Shown piece by piece: positions 33,421-45,738 of a stretch of DNA of 64,000 nucleotides. The notes under the pieces are model-generated. The model made no database searches. It had not been told where the DNA came from and saw only the letters and a program-made list of their open reading frames with translations. The position numbers and the translations under genes were made by a program. The stretch is from Streptomyces hyaluromycini (lineage in GTDB: Bacteria > Actinomycetota > Actinomycetes > Streptomycetales > Streptomycetaceae): contig NZ_BCFL01000018.1 of assembly GCF_002217755.1 (NCBI RefSeq), positions 248,001-312,000 on the forward strand, read 5' to 3'. Each line of letters begins with the position of its first letter. The first letter of the stretch is position 1.

Positions 33421-34572
33421 GTGACGACGACCGTGGACCTGACCCACAGCCCGGCGGACGAGGAGTTCCGCGCCGAGGCCCGCGCCTGGCTCCGGGCGCA
33501 TGTGCCGCCCGGCCCGCTGCCCTCCCTGGAGACGGCCGAGGGCTTCGCGGCGCACCGCGCCTGGGAGGCCGAACTGGCCGCGGACCGCTGGTCGGTGGTG
33601 TCCTGGCCCGAGGAGTACGGCGGCCGGGCCGCGGGGCTGATGCGGTGGCTGGTCTTCGAGGAGGAGTACTGGGCGGCGGGCGCGCCGGGCCGGGTCGGCC
33701 AGAACGGCGTCAGTCTGCTCGCGCCGACCCTGTTCGAGCACGGGACGCCGGAGCAGCGCGCGCGGGTGCTGCCGCCGATGGCCACCGGCGAGGTGGTCTG
33801 GGCGCAGGCGTGGTCCGAGCCCGGGGCCGGTTCCGACCTTGCCTCCCTCGCCTCCAGGGCCGTGCGGACGGACGGCGGCTGGCTGCTGACCGGCCAGAAG
33901 ACCTGGTCGTCACGGGCGGCCTTCGCCGACCGCGCGTTCGGCCTCTTCCGCAGCGAGCCGCACCTGCCCAAGCCGCATCAGGGGCTCACCTACCTGATGT
34001 TCGATCTGCGCGCGCCGGGGGTGACCGTCCGCCCGATCGGCCGTCTCGACGGGAAGCCGGCGTTCGCGGAGCTGTTCCTGGACGAGGTGTTCGTGCCCGA
34101 CGAGGACGTGATCGGCGAGCCGGGCCGGGGCTGGCGGATCGCGATGTCGACGGCGGGGAACGAGCGGGGGCTGACCCTGCGGTCGCCGGGGCGGTTCCTG
34201 GCCGCCGCCGACCGGTTGCGGGACCTCTGGCAGGCACGGGGCGAACCGGAGTCCGCCGCGGCCCGGGTGGCCGACGCGGTCGTCGGCGCCCGCGCGTATC
34301 AGCTGTTCACCTACGCGGCCGCGGCCCGCTTCCTGGACGGCGAGTCGCTCGGTCCGGAGTCCAGTCTGAACAAGGTGTTCTGGTCGGAGCTCGACCTGGC
34401 GCTGCACGAGACGGCGCTCGATCTGCTGGGCGCCGAGGGCGAGCTGGCGGACACGCCGTGGTCGGAGGGCTATGTCTTCTCCCTCGCCGGTCCGATCTAC
34501 GCGGGCACCAACGAGATCCAGCGCGACATCATCGCCGAGCGGCTGCTCGGCCTGCCGAAGGGACGCCGCTGA
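33421..34572 (+). CDS. fadE30: FadE30-like acyl-CoA dehydrogenase, steroid ring C/D degradation
   Basis: A 383-residue acyl-CoA dehydrogenase. VVWAQAWSEPGAGSDLASLASR is the FAD/substrate segment, GWLLTGQKTWSSRA follows, and the C-terminal helix ends IYAGTNEIQRDIIAERLLGLP. In mycobacteria FadE30 (Rv3560c) oxidises HIP-CoA and forms a heteromer with a second, shorter FadE. Here the shorter partner starts 1 bp downstream. GTG at 33421 follows GGGAAGGA and is 11 bp from the KstR2-like operator, so the leader must be very short. Confidence 0.86.
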   Translation: MTTTVDLTHSPADEEFRAEARAWLRAHVPPGPLPSLETAEGFAAHRAWEAELAADRWSVVSWPEEYGGRAAGLMRWLVFEEEYWAAGAPGRVGQNGVSLLAPTLFEHGTPEQRARVLPPMATGEVVWAQAWSEPGAGSDLASLASRAVRTDGGWLLTGQKTWSSRAAFADRAFGLFRSEPHLPKPHQGLTYLMFDLRAPGVTVRPIGRLDGKPAFAELFLDEVFVPDEDVIGEPGRGWRIAMSTAGNERGLTLRSPGRFLAAADRLRDLWQARGEPESAAARVADAVVGARAYQLFTYAAAARFLDGESLGPESSLNKVFWSELDLALHETALDLLGAEGELADTPWSEGYVFSLAGPIYAGTNEIQRDIIAERLLGLPKGRR

Positions 34573-34573
34573 C

Positions 34574-35533
34574 ATGCGTTTCCTCCTCGACACCGAGCAG
34601 CGGGACTTCGCCGACGCCCTGCGGGGGCTGCTGACGGCAGCGGACACGCCGGCGGTGGTACGGGACTGGAGCCGCGGCGAGCATGAGGGCGGGCGGGCGT
34701 TGTGGGGTCGTATCGGCGAGGCGGGGGTGTTCGGGCTGGCGGTGCCGGAGGAGTACGGCGGGATGGGCCGCCGGCCTGTCGAACTCGCCGTGGCCTTCAC
34801 CGAGTTGGGGCGGTACGCGGTGCCGGGTCCGCTGGCGGAGACGGTGGCGGCGGCCGTGCTGCTCGATGACGGCGAGGACCTCGCCAAACGGTTCCTGCCG
34901 GGGATCGCGTCGGGAGAGACGGTGGCGACGGTGGCGTTCGAGCAGCACGGGTACGGGTTCGCGCTGGACGGGGACGCGGCCGATGTGCGGCTCGCGGCCA
35001 CGCCGGAGGGCCTGCGGCTGTCCCCCGGCGCCGGGGCGGTACGCCGGTCCCTGGACCCCGCCCGCCGGCTCACACCGCTGTTTCCCGTCGGTGAGCTGAT
35101 CAGCACGGAGCCGCCGTGGGCCGAGGCACTGGCCTGGGCCCGGCTGGCCACGGCCGCGCAGGCGCTGGGGTTGGGGCTGGCCCTGCTGGACAGAACGGTG
35201 GCGTACGTGAAGCAGCGGACTCAGTTCGGTGTGCCCGTCGGGTCCTTCCAGGCGGTCAGGCATCGGCTGGCCGACGTGAAGATCGCGCTGGAGTTCGCCC
35301 GGCCGCTCGTCTTCGGGGCGGCGGTCACGATGACTCCGTCGGATGTGGCCGCGGCGAAGCTCAGCGCCTGCGCGGCAGCGTATGCCGGAGCGCGGGCCGC
35401 GCTCCAACTGCATGGGGCGATCGGCTATACGGCGGAGTACGACCTGTCGTTGTGGCTGACCAAGGCACGTGCACTGCGGGGTGCCTGGGGGGCGCCGGAG
35501 GAGTGCAGAAGGGTGGTTCTGGAGCGTCGTTAG
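34574..35533 (+). CDS. Short acyl-CoA dehydrogenase partner (FadE33-like)
   Basis: A 319-residue acyl-CoA dehydrogenase, shorter than the usual 380. It has the N-terminal helical domain (RIGEAGVFGLAVPEEYGGMG), a reduced middle domain, and the C-terminal helices RTQFGVPVGSFQAVRHRLADV and ALQLHGAIGYTAEYDLSLWL. Short FadE subunits (FadE31/33 type) pair with a long one to give alpha2beta2 steroid dehydrogenases in actinobacteria; adjacency to fadE30 suggests such a pair. The HGAIGYT segment replaces the usual catalytic Glu region. The stop is followed after 15 bp by a dispersed repeat. Confidence 0.82.
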   Translation: MRFLLDTEQRDFADALRGLLTAADTPAVVRDWSRGEHEGGRALWGRIGEAGVFGLAVPEEYGGMGRRPVELAVAFTELGRYAVPGPLAETVAAAVLLDDGEDLAKRFLPGIASGETVATVAFEQHGYGFALDGDAADVRLAATPEGLRLSPGAGAVRRSLDPARRLTPLFPVGELISTEPPWAEALAWARLATAAQALGLGLALLDRTVAYVKQRTQFGVPVGSFQAVRHRLADVKIALEFARPLVFGAAVTMTPSDVAAAKLSACAAAYAGARAALQLHGAIGYTAEYDLSLWLTKARALRGAWGAPEECRRVVLERR

Positions 35534-35548
35534 CCGCAGGTTGTGTGT

Positions 35549-35623
35549 GGCTGGTCGCGCCCACGCGGCGGCAGCCGCATATCGAGAACAGCCCCGCGCC
35601 CCCAAGAGCAAAAGACGGGGCGC
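35549..35623 (+). repeat. Dispersed double-hairpin repeat, copy B
   Basis: GGCTGGTCGCGCCCACG, GCGGCGGCAGCCGC, ATATCGAGAACAGCCCCG, then GCGCCCC and GGGGCGC arms separated by a longer, A-rich 14-nt loop. It lies between the convergent short fadE and qcrB genes and is the only visible terminator-like structure there. Confidence 0.78.
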
Positions 35624-35638
35624 TTCACCTCACGGCGT

Positions 35639-37300
35639 TCAGTGGTGGTCCCCGCTCGTGATCTCCCGGTACTCCTCCTTCGTCGGCTTCGGGATGTGCG
35701 TGTCGGGACCGTACATCCCCTTCGCCAGGCTCGCCCGTACCCGCTGGGCGATGGTGACCTTGCGCCGTACGCCGTTCGCGTCCTCAAGCGGCCCTATCTC
35801 GTAGGGCGGGTTCTGTTCGTGCTGGGTCAGGACGAACAGGCTTCCCTGGCTGAGGGGTTCGTGGACCTCGATGTACTCGCCGTGCGGAAGCAGCTTGATG
35901 AGGCCGGTCTCCCTGCCGTGCAGGACCTTGTCGCGGTCCCGGCGCTGCAGGCCGAGGCAGATCCGTTTGGTGGCGATGAAGGCGAGGACGGGGACGACGA
36001 AGACGGAGATCCGCACGAACCAGGTGATGGAGTTGATGGAGAGATGGAGATGGGTGGCCACGACGTCGTTGCCGCCGCCGATCAGCAGCACGAAGTACTC
36101 GCTGAGCCAGGCCACGCCGAGGCCGGTGCGTACGGGGACGTTGCGCGGGCGGTCGAGGATGTGGTGCTCGCGTTTGTCGCCGGTGATCCACGCCTCGATG
36201 AACGGGTAGACGCCGATGGCCAGGAGGAAGAGCGGGAAGAGCGAGAAGGGGATGAGGACGCCCAGCTCCAGGGTGTGGCCCCAGGCGTTGATCTCCCAGC
36301 CGGGCATGACGCGGATCAGGCCCTCGGAGAAGCCCAGGTACCAGTCGGGCTGGGCACCGGTGGTCACCAGGTCGGGGCGGTAGGGGCCGAAGGCCCACAC
36401 CGGGTTGACGGTGGCGATGCCGCCGATGATCGCGAGGATGCCGAAGACGAGGAAGAAGAAGCCGCCGGCCTTGGCCATGTAGACCGGCAGGAAGGGCATG
36501 CCGACCACGCTCTTCTGGTCGCGTCCGGGCGCCGGGTACTGGGTGTGCTTGTGGTAGAAGACCAGGATCAGGTGGGCGACGACCAGACCCAGCATGATCC
36601 CGGGCAGCAGCAGCACGTGGATCGGGAAGAACCGCGAGATGATGTCGTGGCCCGGGAACTCCCCGCCGAACAGGAACATCGAGATGTACGAGCCGACGAT
36701 CGGGATCGACAGGATCGCGCCGTCGGCGAACCGGACGCCGGTGCCGGAGAGCAGGTCGTCGGGGAGCGAGTAGCCGGTCAGGCCGGTGAGGATGGCGAGG
36801 AACAGCAGGAGCCAGCCGAACAGCCAGTTGACCTCGCGGGGCTTGCGGAAGGCGCCGGTGAAGAACACCCGCATCATGTGGACGAGCATGCCGGCCACGA
36901 AGACCAGCGCCGCCCAGTGGTGGATCTGCCGGATCAGCAGGCCGCCGCGCACGTCGAAGCTGATGTGCAGCGTCGACTCGTACGCCTTGGTCATGATGAT
37001 GCCGTTCAACGGCTGGTAGGTGCCGTGGTAGACGACCTCGGCGCCGCTGGGCTCGAAGAACAGGGTGAGGTAGATGCCCGTGAGGATCAGGATGAGGAAG
37101 CTGTAGAGACAGATCTCCCCCAGCATGAAGGACCAGTGGTCCGGGAACACCTTGCGCATGTTCGCCTTGGCCAGGCCGTAGATCCCGAGCCGGCTGTCAG
37201 CCCAGTCCGCGAGCTTCTCGCCCTTGCCGGGCGGCTCCGCTCGCTGCGCCGAACTCCCCACCCGTGCCTGACCGTTCACCGTTCGTGCCGCGTCGTCCAT
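35639..37300 (-). CDS. qcrB: Cytochrome bc1 complex cytochrome b subunit (QcrB), orphan copy
   Basis: A 553-residue cytochrome b with about eight transmembrane helices and a soluble C-terminus. Both pairs of heme-ligand histidines are present: QIHHWAALVFVAGMLVHMM and PIHVLLLPGIMLGLVVAHL. The Qo-site PEWY motif appears as PDWYLGF. The C-terminal actinobacterial extension runs to GDHH. It should oxidise menaquinol in the bcc:aa3 supercomplex, yet qcrC, qcrA and ctaE are not next to it. ATG at 37300. It may be cotranscribed with the vWA gene 77 bp upstream. Confidence 0.93.
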   Translation of the reverse strand: MDDAARTVNGQARVGSSAQRAEPPGKGEKLADWADSRLGIYGLAKANMRKVFPDHWSFMLGEICLYSFLILILTGIYLTLFFEPSGAEVVYHGTYQPLNGIIMTKAYESTLHISFDVRGGLLIRQIHHWAALVFVAGMLVHMMRVFFTGAFRKPREVNWLFGWLLLFLAILTGLTGYSLPDDLLSGTGVRFADGAILSIPIVGSYISMFLFGGEFPGHDIISRFFPIHVLLLPGIMLGLVVAHLILVFYHKHTQYPAPGRDQKSVVGMPFLPVYMAKAGGFFFLVFGILAIIGGIATVNPVWAFGPYRPDLVTTGAQPDWYLGFSEGLIRVMPGWEINAWGHTLELGVLIPFSLFPLFLLAIGVYPFIEAWITGDKREHHILDRPRNVPVRTGLGVAWLSEYFVLLIGGGNDVVATHLHLSINSITWFVRISVFVVPVLAFIATKRICLGLQRRDRDKVLHGRETGLIKLLPHGEYIEVHEPLSQGSLFVLTQHEQNPPYEIGPLEDANGVRRKVTIAQRVRASLAKGMYGPDTHIPKPTKEEYREITSGDHH

Positions 37301-37377
37301 ACGTCGCGTCGCCTCCCCGCCGGATCACCCCTCAGGGTGGCATGCCGGAGCGCTACAGCCAACGGGGCGACGTAAAC

Positions 37378-38103
37378 TCAGCCCGCCCCGACGATGCCCG
37401 CCGCCCGCGCCGCCGCCAGCCACTGCGGGAACTCTCCGACGAGACAGTCGTACAGCTCGCCGTCCGGCACCTTCCCCGGGTCCGAACCGGCGTGGAAGAA
37501 GCCCGCGTTGTCCACCGCCCGCCTGCCCGGCACCGCCAGTTCGTCGAGCTTGCGCAGGAAGTCGAACTGTTTGCTGTGCGGGTCGCCGAAGCCGACGAAC
37601 TGCCAGAACAGCGGCAGCCTGGCCGCCTTGCACAGGTAGCGTTCCGCGGCGAGCTTGTTGATCGGGCCGCCGTCGGTCTGGAAGACGACCAGGGCGGGGG
37701 CGGTGGCCCCGCTGTCGAGGTAGTGGTCGATCACGGCGTCCATGGCCAGGTGGTAGCTGGTCTTGCCCATGTGCCCGAGCCCGGCCGCGATCTTCTCGAT
37801 CCGGCCCGTGTGTTCGGCCAGTTCGATGTCGGTGACCGCGTCGATGTCGGTGGAGAAGAAGACGACGGGAACCCGGCCGTCGTCGTCCAGGTGTGCGGAG
37901 AGGCCGAGGACCCGGTCGGCGAGCGCCTGCACGCTGCCGTCGGCGTAGTACGGCTTCATCGAGCCGGAGTAGTCGACCACCAGGTAGACGGCGGCGCGGA
38001 GTCCGTCCAGACCGTGCTTGGTGAGGGAGATCCCGGCCGACTTGTACGACTCGACCAGCGCGGGCGCGGTCTGCTCCACCTTGCTGAGACTGATCGCGGC
38101 CAT
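37378..38103 (-). CDS. vWA-domain protein (TerF-like)
   Basis: A 241-residue von Willebrand A domain protein. The MIDAS motif DYSGSM (residues ~45-50) is intact, with the Thr in MGKTSYHL and an Asp in VFQTDGGPIN. The N-terminus (ISLSKVEQTAPALVESYKSA) is typical of the tellurium-resistance-associated vWA group, which binds partners through Mg2+. ATG at 38103 is chosen because GGGGAG precedes it; the ATG at 38124 lacks a ribosome binding site. No ter genes are nearby, so its partner is unknown. Confidence 0.82.
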   Translation of the reverse strand: MAAISLSKVEQTAPALVESYKSAGISLTKHGLDGLRAAVYLVVDYSGSMKPYYADGSVQALADRVLGLSAHLDDDGRVPVVFFSTDIDAVTDIELAEHTGRIEKIAAGLGHMGKTSYHLAMDAVIDHYLDSGATAPALVVFQTDGGPINKLAAERYLCKAARLPLFWQFVGFGDPHSKQFDFLRKLDELAVPGRRAVDNAGFFHAGSDPGKVPDGELYDCLVGEFPQWLAAARAAGIVGAG

Positions 38104-38165
38104 GCCCTGCTCCCCCTCGCCCATGATTCAGGAGGCCGAGGTTACTTGATCAGCGAACATGCGGC

Positions 38166-38209
38166 GGCGCCTGCCCAGTCGTCCGGTCGGGGACTGTGGG
38201 GCAGGCGCC
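38166..38209. terminator. Long-loop hairpin downstream of gltD
   Basis: GGCGCCTGCCC and GGGCAGGCGCC form a perfect 11-bp stem around a 22-nt loop, in the gap between the gltD stop and the vWA start. Confidence 0.5.
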
Positions 38210-38220
38210 GTCTCGGGGGG

Positions 38221-38241
38221 TCTGGGGGGTATCCCCCCAGA
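38221..38241. terminator. Compact hairpin after gltD
   Basis: TCTGGGGGG-TAT-CCCCCCAGA is a perfect 9-bp stem with a 3-nt loop about 45 bp downstream of the gltD stop on the minus strand. It is the likely end of the gltBD transcript. Confidence 0.65.
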
Positions 38242-38285
38242 TATCCCGCCCGTACGCCTTTGTACGGGACGTTCTTCGGGATGGG

Positions 38286-39738
38286 TCAGACCATCAGCGA
38301 GCGGTCCGTCGGGCGGATCGGGGCCGGGAGGTCGCTCGCTCCGGTGAGGAAGCGGTCGACGCCCTTGGCGGCCGAGCGGCCCTCGGCGATCGCCCAGACG
38401 ATCAGGGACTGGCCGCGGCCCGCGTCACCCGCGACGAAGACGCCGGGGACGTTGGTCTGGAAGTCGGCGTCACGGGCGACGTTGCCGCGCTCGTCGAGTT
38501 CGAGACCGAACTGCTCGACCACGCCGTTGACCCGGTCGGTGCCGGTGAAGCCCATGGCCAGGGTGACCAGCTGGGCCGGGATCCTGCGCTCGGTGCCCGG
38601 CTTCGGGGTCAGCCTGCCCTCGATGAACTCCACCTCGGTGAGGTGCAGCCACTGGACGTTGCCGTCCTCGTCGCCCTCGAAGTGGGTGGTGGAGACGGAG
38701 TAGACCCGCTCGCCGCCCTCCTCGTGCGCCGAGGTGACCTTGTAGAGCATCGGGAAGGTCGGCCACGGCTGGTTCGGCGCGCGGTCCTCGCCCGGACGGG
38801 GCATGATCTCCAGCTGGGTGACCGAGGCCGCGCCCTGGCGGTGGGCGGTGCCCACGCAGTCCGCGCCGGTGTCGCCGCCGCCGATCACGACCACGTGCTT
38901 GCCCTCGGCCGTGATCGGGGAGGTGACGTAGTCGCCCTCCTGGACCTTGTTGGCCAGGGGCAGGTACTCCATCGCCTGGTAGACGCCCTTGAGCTCGCGG
39001 CCGGGAACCGGGAGGTCACGGGCGGTCGTCGCACCGGCGGCGATGACGACCGCGTCGTACCGCTTCTTCAGGTCGGTCGCCTTGAGGTCGATGCCGATCT
39101 CGATGCCGGTACGGAAGCGGGTGCCCTCCGCGCGCATCTGCTCGATACGGCGGTTGATGTGCCGCTTCTCCATCTTGAACTCGGGGATGCCGTAGCGGAG
39201 CAGGCCGCCGATGCGGTCGGCGCGCTCGTAGACCGCGACGGTGTGGCCGGCCCGGGTCAGCTGCTGGGCGGCGGCCAGACCGGCCGGGCCCGAGCCGATG
39301 ACGGCGACGGTCTTGCCGGACAGGCGCTCGGGGGCCTGCGGGGCGACGGTCCCGGCCTCCCACGCCTGGTCGATGATGGAGACCTCGACGTTCTTGATGG
39401 TGACGGCCGGCTGGTTGATGCCGAGCACGCACGCCGACTCGCAGGGGGCCGGGCAGAGGCGACCGGTGAACTCCGGGAAGTTGTTGGTCGCGTGCAGGCG
39501 CTCCGAGGCGGCCGTCCAGTCCTCGCGGTAGGCGAAGTCGTTCCACTCGGGGATCAGGTTCCCGAGCGGACAGCCGTTGTGGCAGAACGGGATGCCGCAG
39601 TCCATGCACCGGCTGGCCTGCTTGCTGATGATCGGCAGCAGCGAGCCCGGGACGTAGACCTCGTTCCAGTCCTTGACGCGGTCGGCGACGGGACGGGTCT
39701 TGGCGACCTCACGGCCGTGGTTCAGGAAGCCCTTCGGG

Positions 39739-39746
<8 letters not shown>
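38286..39746 (-). CDS. gltD: Glutamate synthase small subunit
   Basis: A 486-residue GltD. The N-terminal cluster region has [23 protein letters not shown] and [14 protein letters not shown]; the FAD site is [15 protein letters not shown] and the NADPH site [16 protein letters not shown]. It passes electrons from NADPH to GltB for glutamate formation from 2-oxoglutarate and glutamine. ATG at 39746 overlaps the gltB stop by 8 bp, so the subunits are translationally coupled. Confidence 0.96.
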
Positions 39747-44334
<4,588 letters not shown>

Positions 44335-44708
44335 CGGCTCTCCCGTCGTCGTCAGTGGCGTATAGCAGGTGCCGAGGGACGACGCTGGCCCTCTGCGTTT
44401 TTGTTGCGAAATTTCACGCAGGTTACATGATGGAGCGGTTCTCGGGAACTGGATACACCGTTCCAACATGCGGACGCCGCAGGGGTTTACGGCGACGTAC
44501 CGCTCAAAGCGGTGAAGGTGGTGGGGGACCGATCCGGACAGATCCGTGCCCATCGGTCCGCAGGGGCGGGGGTGAGCGTCGCGCCACCCCACAGGTGCAT
44601 GGCAGGCCTCATTGCCTGCGGCGCTTACGGCTCATGCCCAGTGGTTAAGCATTCGAAACCAGCGAGTAACGGGTACTTATGCGGCCCAACGCATAGCTAC
44701 CAGTCGCA
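44335..44708. other. Non-coding region upstream of gltB
   Basis: A 374-bp gap between gltB and the end of the VIT gene. It holds the GlnR-like box (44411-44426) and a less GC-rich patch around 44395-44430 that should be the gltB promoter. The rest, roughly 44480-44708, shows no credible gene, tRNA or clear riboswitch; it may be a long leader or the 3' region of the VIT transcript. Confidence 0.45.
44411..44426 (-). promoter_or_regulatory. GlnR-like box upstream of gltB
   Basis: On the minus strand the sequence reads GTAAC-CTGCGT-GAAAT, which fits the Streptomyces GlnR box gTnAC-n6-GaAAC at all but the last base. It lies about 77-92 bp upstream of the gltB start, a plausible activator or repressor position. 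Confidence 0.6.
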
Positions 44709-45440
44709 CTATCCTACGACCGTCCCGAACAGGGTGCCCAGGGCGTACGTCACACCGGCCGCCGCGCCACCCAGCGCGAGCTGCCGCAGACCGCTGAACC
44801 ACCAGCTCCGCGCGGTCACCCTGGCCACCACGGCACCGCACCCGAACAGTCCGGCGAGCGCCAGCAGCAGGGCGGGCCAGAACGCGGTCGCGCCGAGCAG
44901 GAACGGCAGTACGGGCAGCAGTGCGCCCAGCGCGAACGACCCGAAGGACGAGACGGCGGCGACCAGCGGCGAGGGCAGGTCGCCGGGGTCGATCCCGAGC
45001 TCCTCACGGGCGTGTATCTCCAGCGCCTGCTCGGGGTCGGCGGACAGCTGCCGGGCGACCTCCCGGGCCAGCTCCGGCTCGACGCCCCTCGCCTCGTACA
45101 GCGCGGCCAGCTCGGCCTCCTCGTCCTGCGGGTGCCTGCGCAGCTCCCTGCGCTCCACGTCCAGCTCGGCCTCGACGAGCTCGCGCTGCGAGGCGACGGA
45201 GGTGTACTCGCCGGCGGCCATCGAGAAGGCGCCGGCGGCCAGACCCGCGAGCCCGGTGATGACGATGGTCTGATGGCCGACGGCTCCGCCCGCCACACCG
45301 GTCATCAGAGCGAGGTTGGAGACCAGCCCGTCCATGGCACCGAAGACGGCGGGCCGCAGCCATCCGCCGTTGACGTCCCGGTGGGTGTGGTTGTCGCGGT
45401 GGGCTTCGTGCAGGGTCGCCCGGGTCTCGATCACGGCCAT
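44709..45440 (-). CDS. VIT/CCC1-family iron or manganese transporter
   Basis: A 243-residue membrane protein with five predicted helices. The first helix region is GGWLRPAVFGAMDGLVSNLALMTG; the second pair carries AAGAFSMAAGEYTSVASQRELV, the VIT1/CCC1 signature with metal-binding Met and Glu. A cytosolic acidic/helical stretch (ERRELRRHPQDEEAELAAL) follows and would bind Fe2+ or Mn2+. Such proteins move metal out of the cytosol. ATG at 45440 is chosen over 45506 since conservation starts there. Two DtxR/IdeR-like boxes lie 45-140 bp upstream. Confidence 0.88.
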   Translation of the reverse strand: MAVIETRATLHEAHRDNHTHRDVNGGWLRPAVFGAMDGLVSNLALMTGVAGGAVGHQTIVITGLAGLAAGAFSMAAGEYTSVASQRELVEAELDVERRELRRHPQDEEAELAALYEARGVEPELAREVARQLSADPEQALEIHAREELGIDPGDLPSPLVAAVSSFGSFALGALLPVLPFLLGATAFWPALLLALAGLFGCGAVVARVTARSWWFSGLRQLALGGAAAGVTYALGTLFGTVVG

Positions 45441-45484
45441 GAGGGGTCCCCCAAAAGGTCTCTCAGCGCGCCCCGAATAAGCTG

Positions 45485-45499
45485 AGGCAAAGCTAACTT
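45485..45499. promoter_or_regulatory. DtxR/IdeR-like box 1 upstream of the VIT gene
   Basis: AGGCAAAGCTAACTT matches the core AGGTTAGGCTAACCT of the DmdR1/IdeR iron box at 11 of 15 positions and lies 45 bp upstream of the VIT start codon. Confidence 0.45.
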
Positions 45500-45565
45500 T
45501 GGACAAGTTCTATCTTTCGACAACGCTGACAGTACGCCGGGGCATTCCTCGCCGCCAGCAAGGAA

Positions 45566-45580
45566 AGGCTGGGCTAACCT
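45566..45580. promoter_or_regulatory. DtxR/IdeR-like box 2 upstream of the VIT gene
   Basis: AGGCTGGGCTAACCT matches the iron-box core at 13 of 15 positions, with a perfect right half (GGCTAACCT). It lies between the divergent VIT and glycohydrolase genes, so it could act on either. Confidence 0.6.
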
Positions 45581-45738
45581 GCGGTTTTACCCCCCTCCGC
45601 TCACACGTGCGAGGTACTGCACAGATGTCGACCGGGTGATGTGGAGGCCCGTCAGGCTGCGGTCAACCGCCGTTGGTGGGACACATCCGCAAACGGTTCC
45701 GCGTCCCCGCGCGAAACCCCTCCCGGAGAGGCCCGCCC

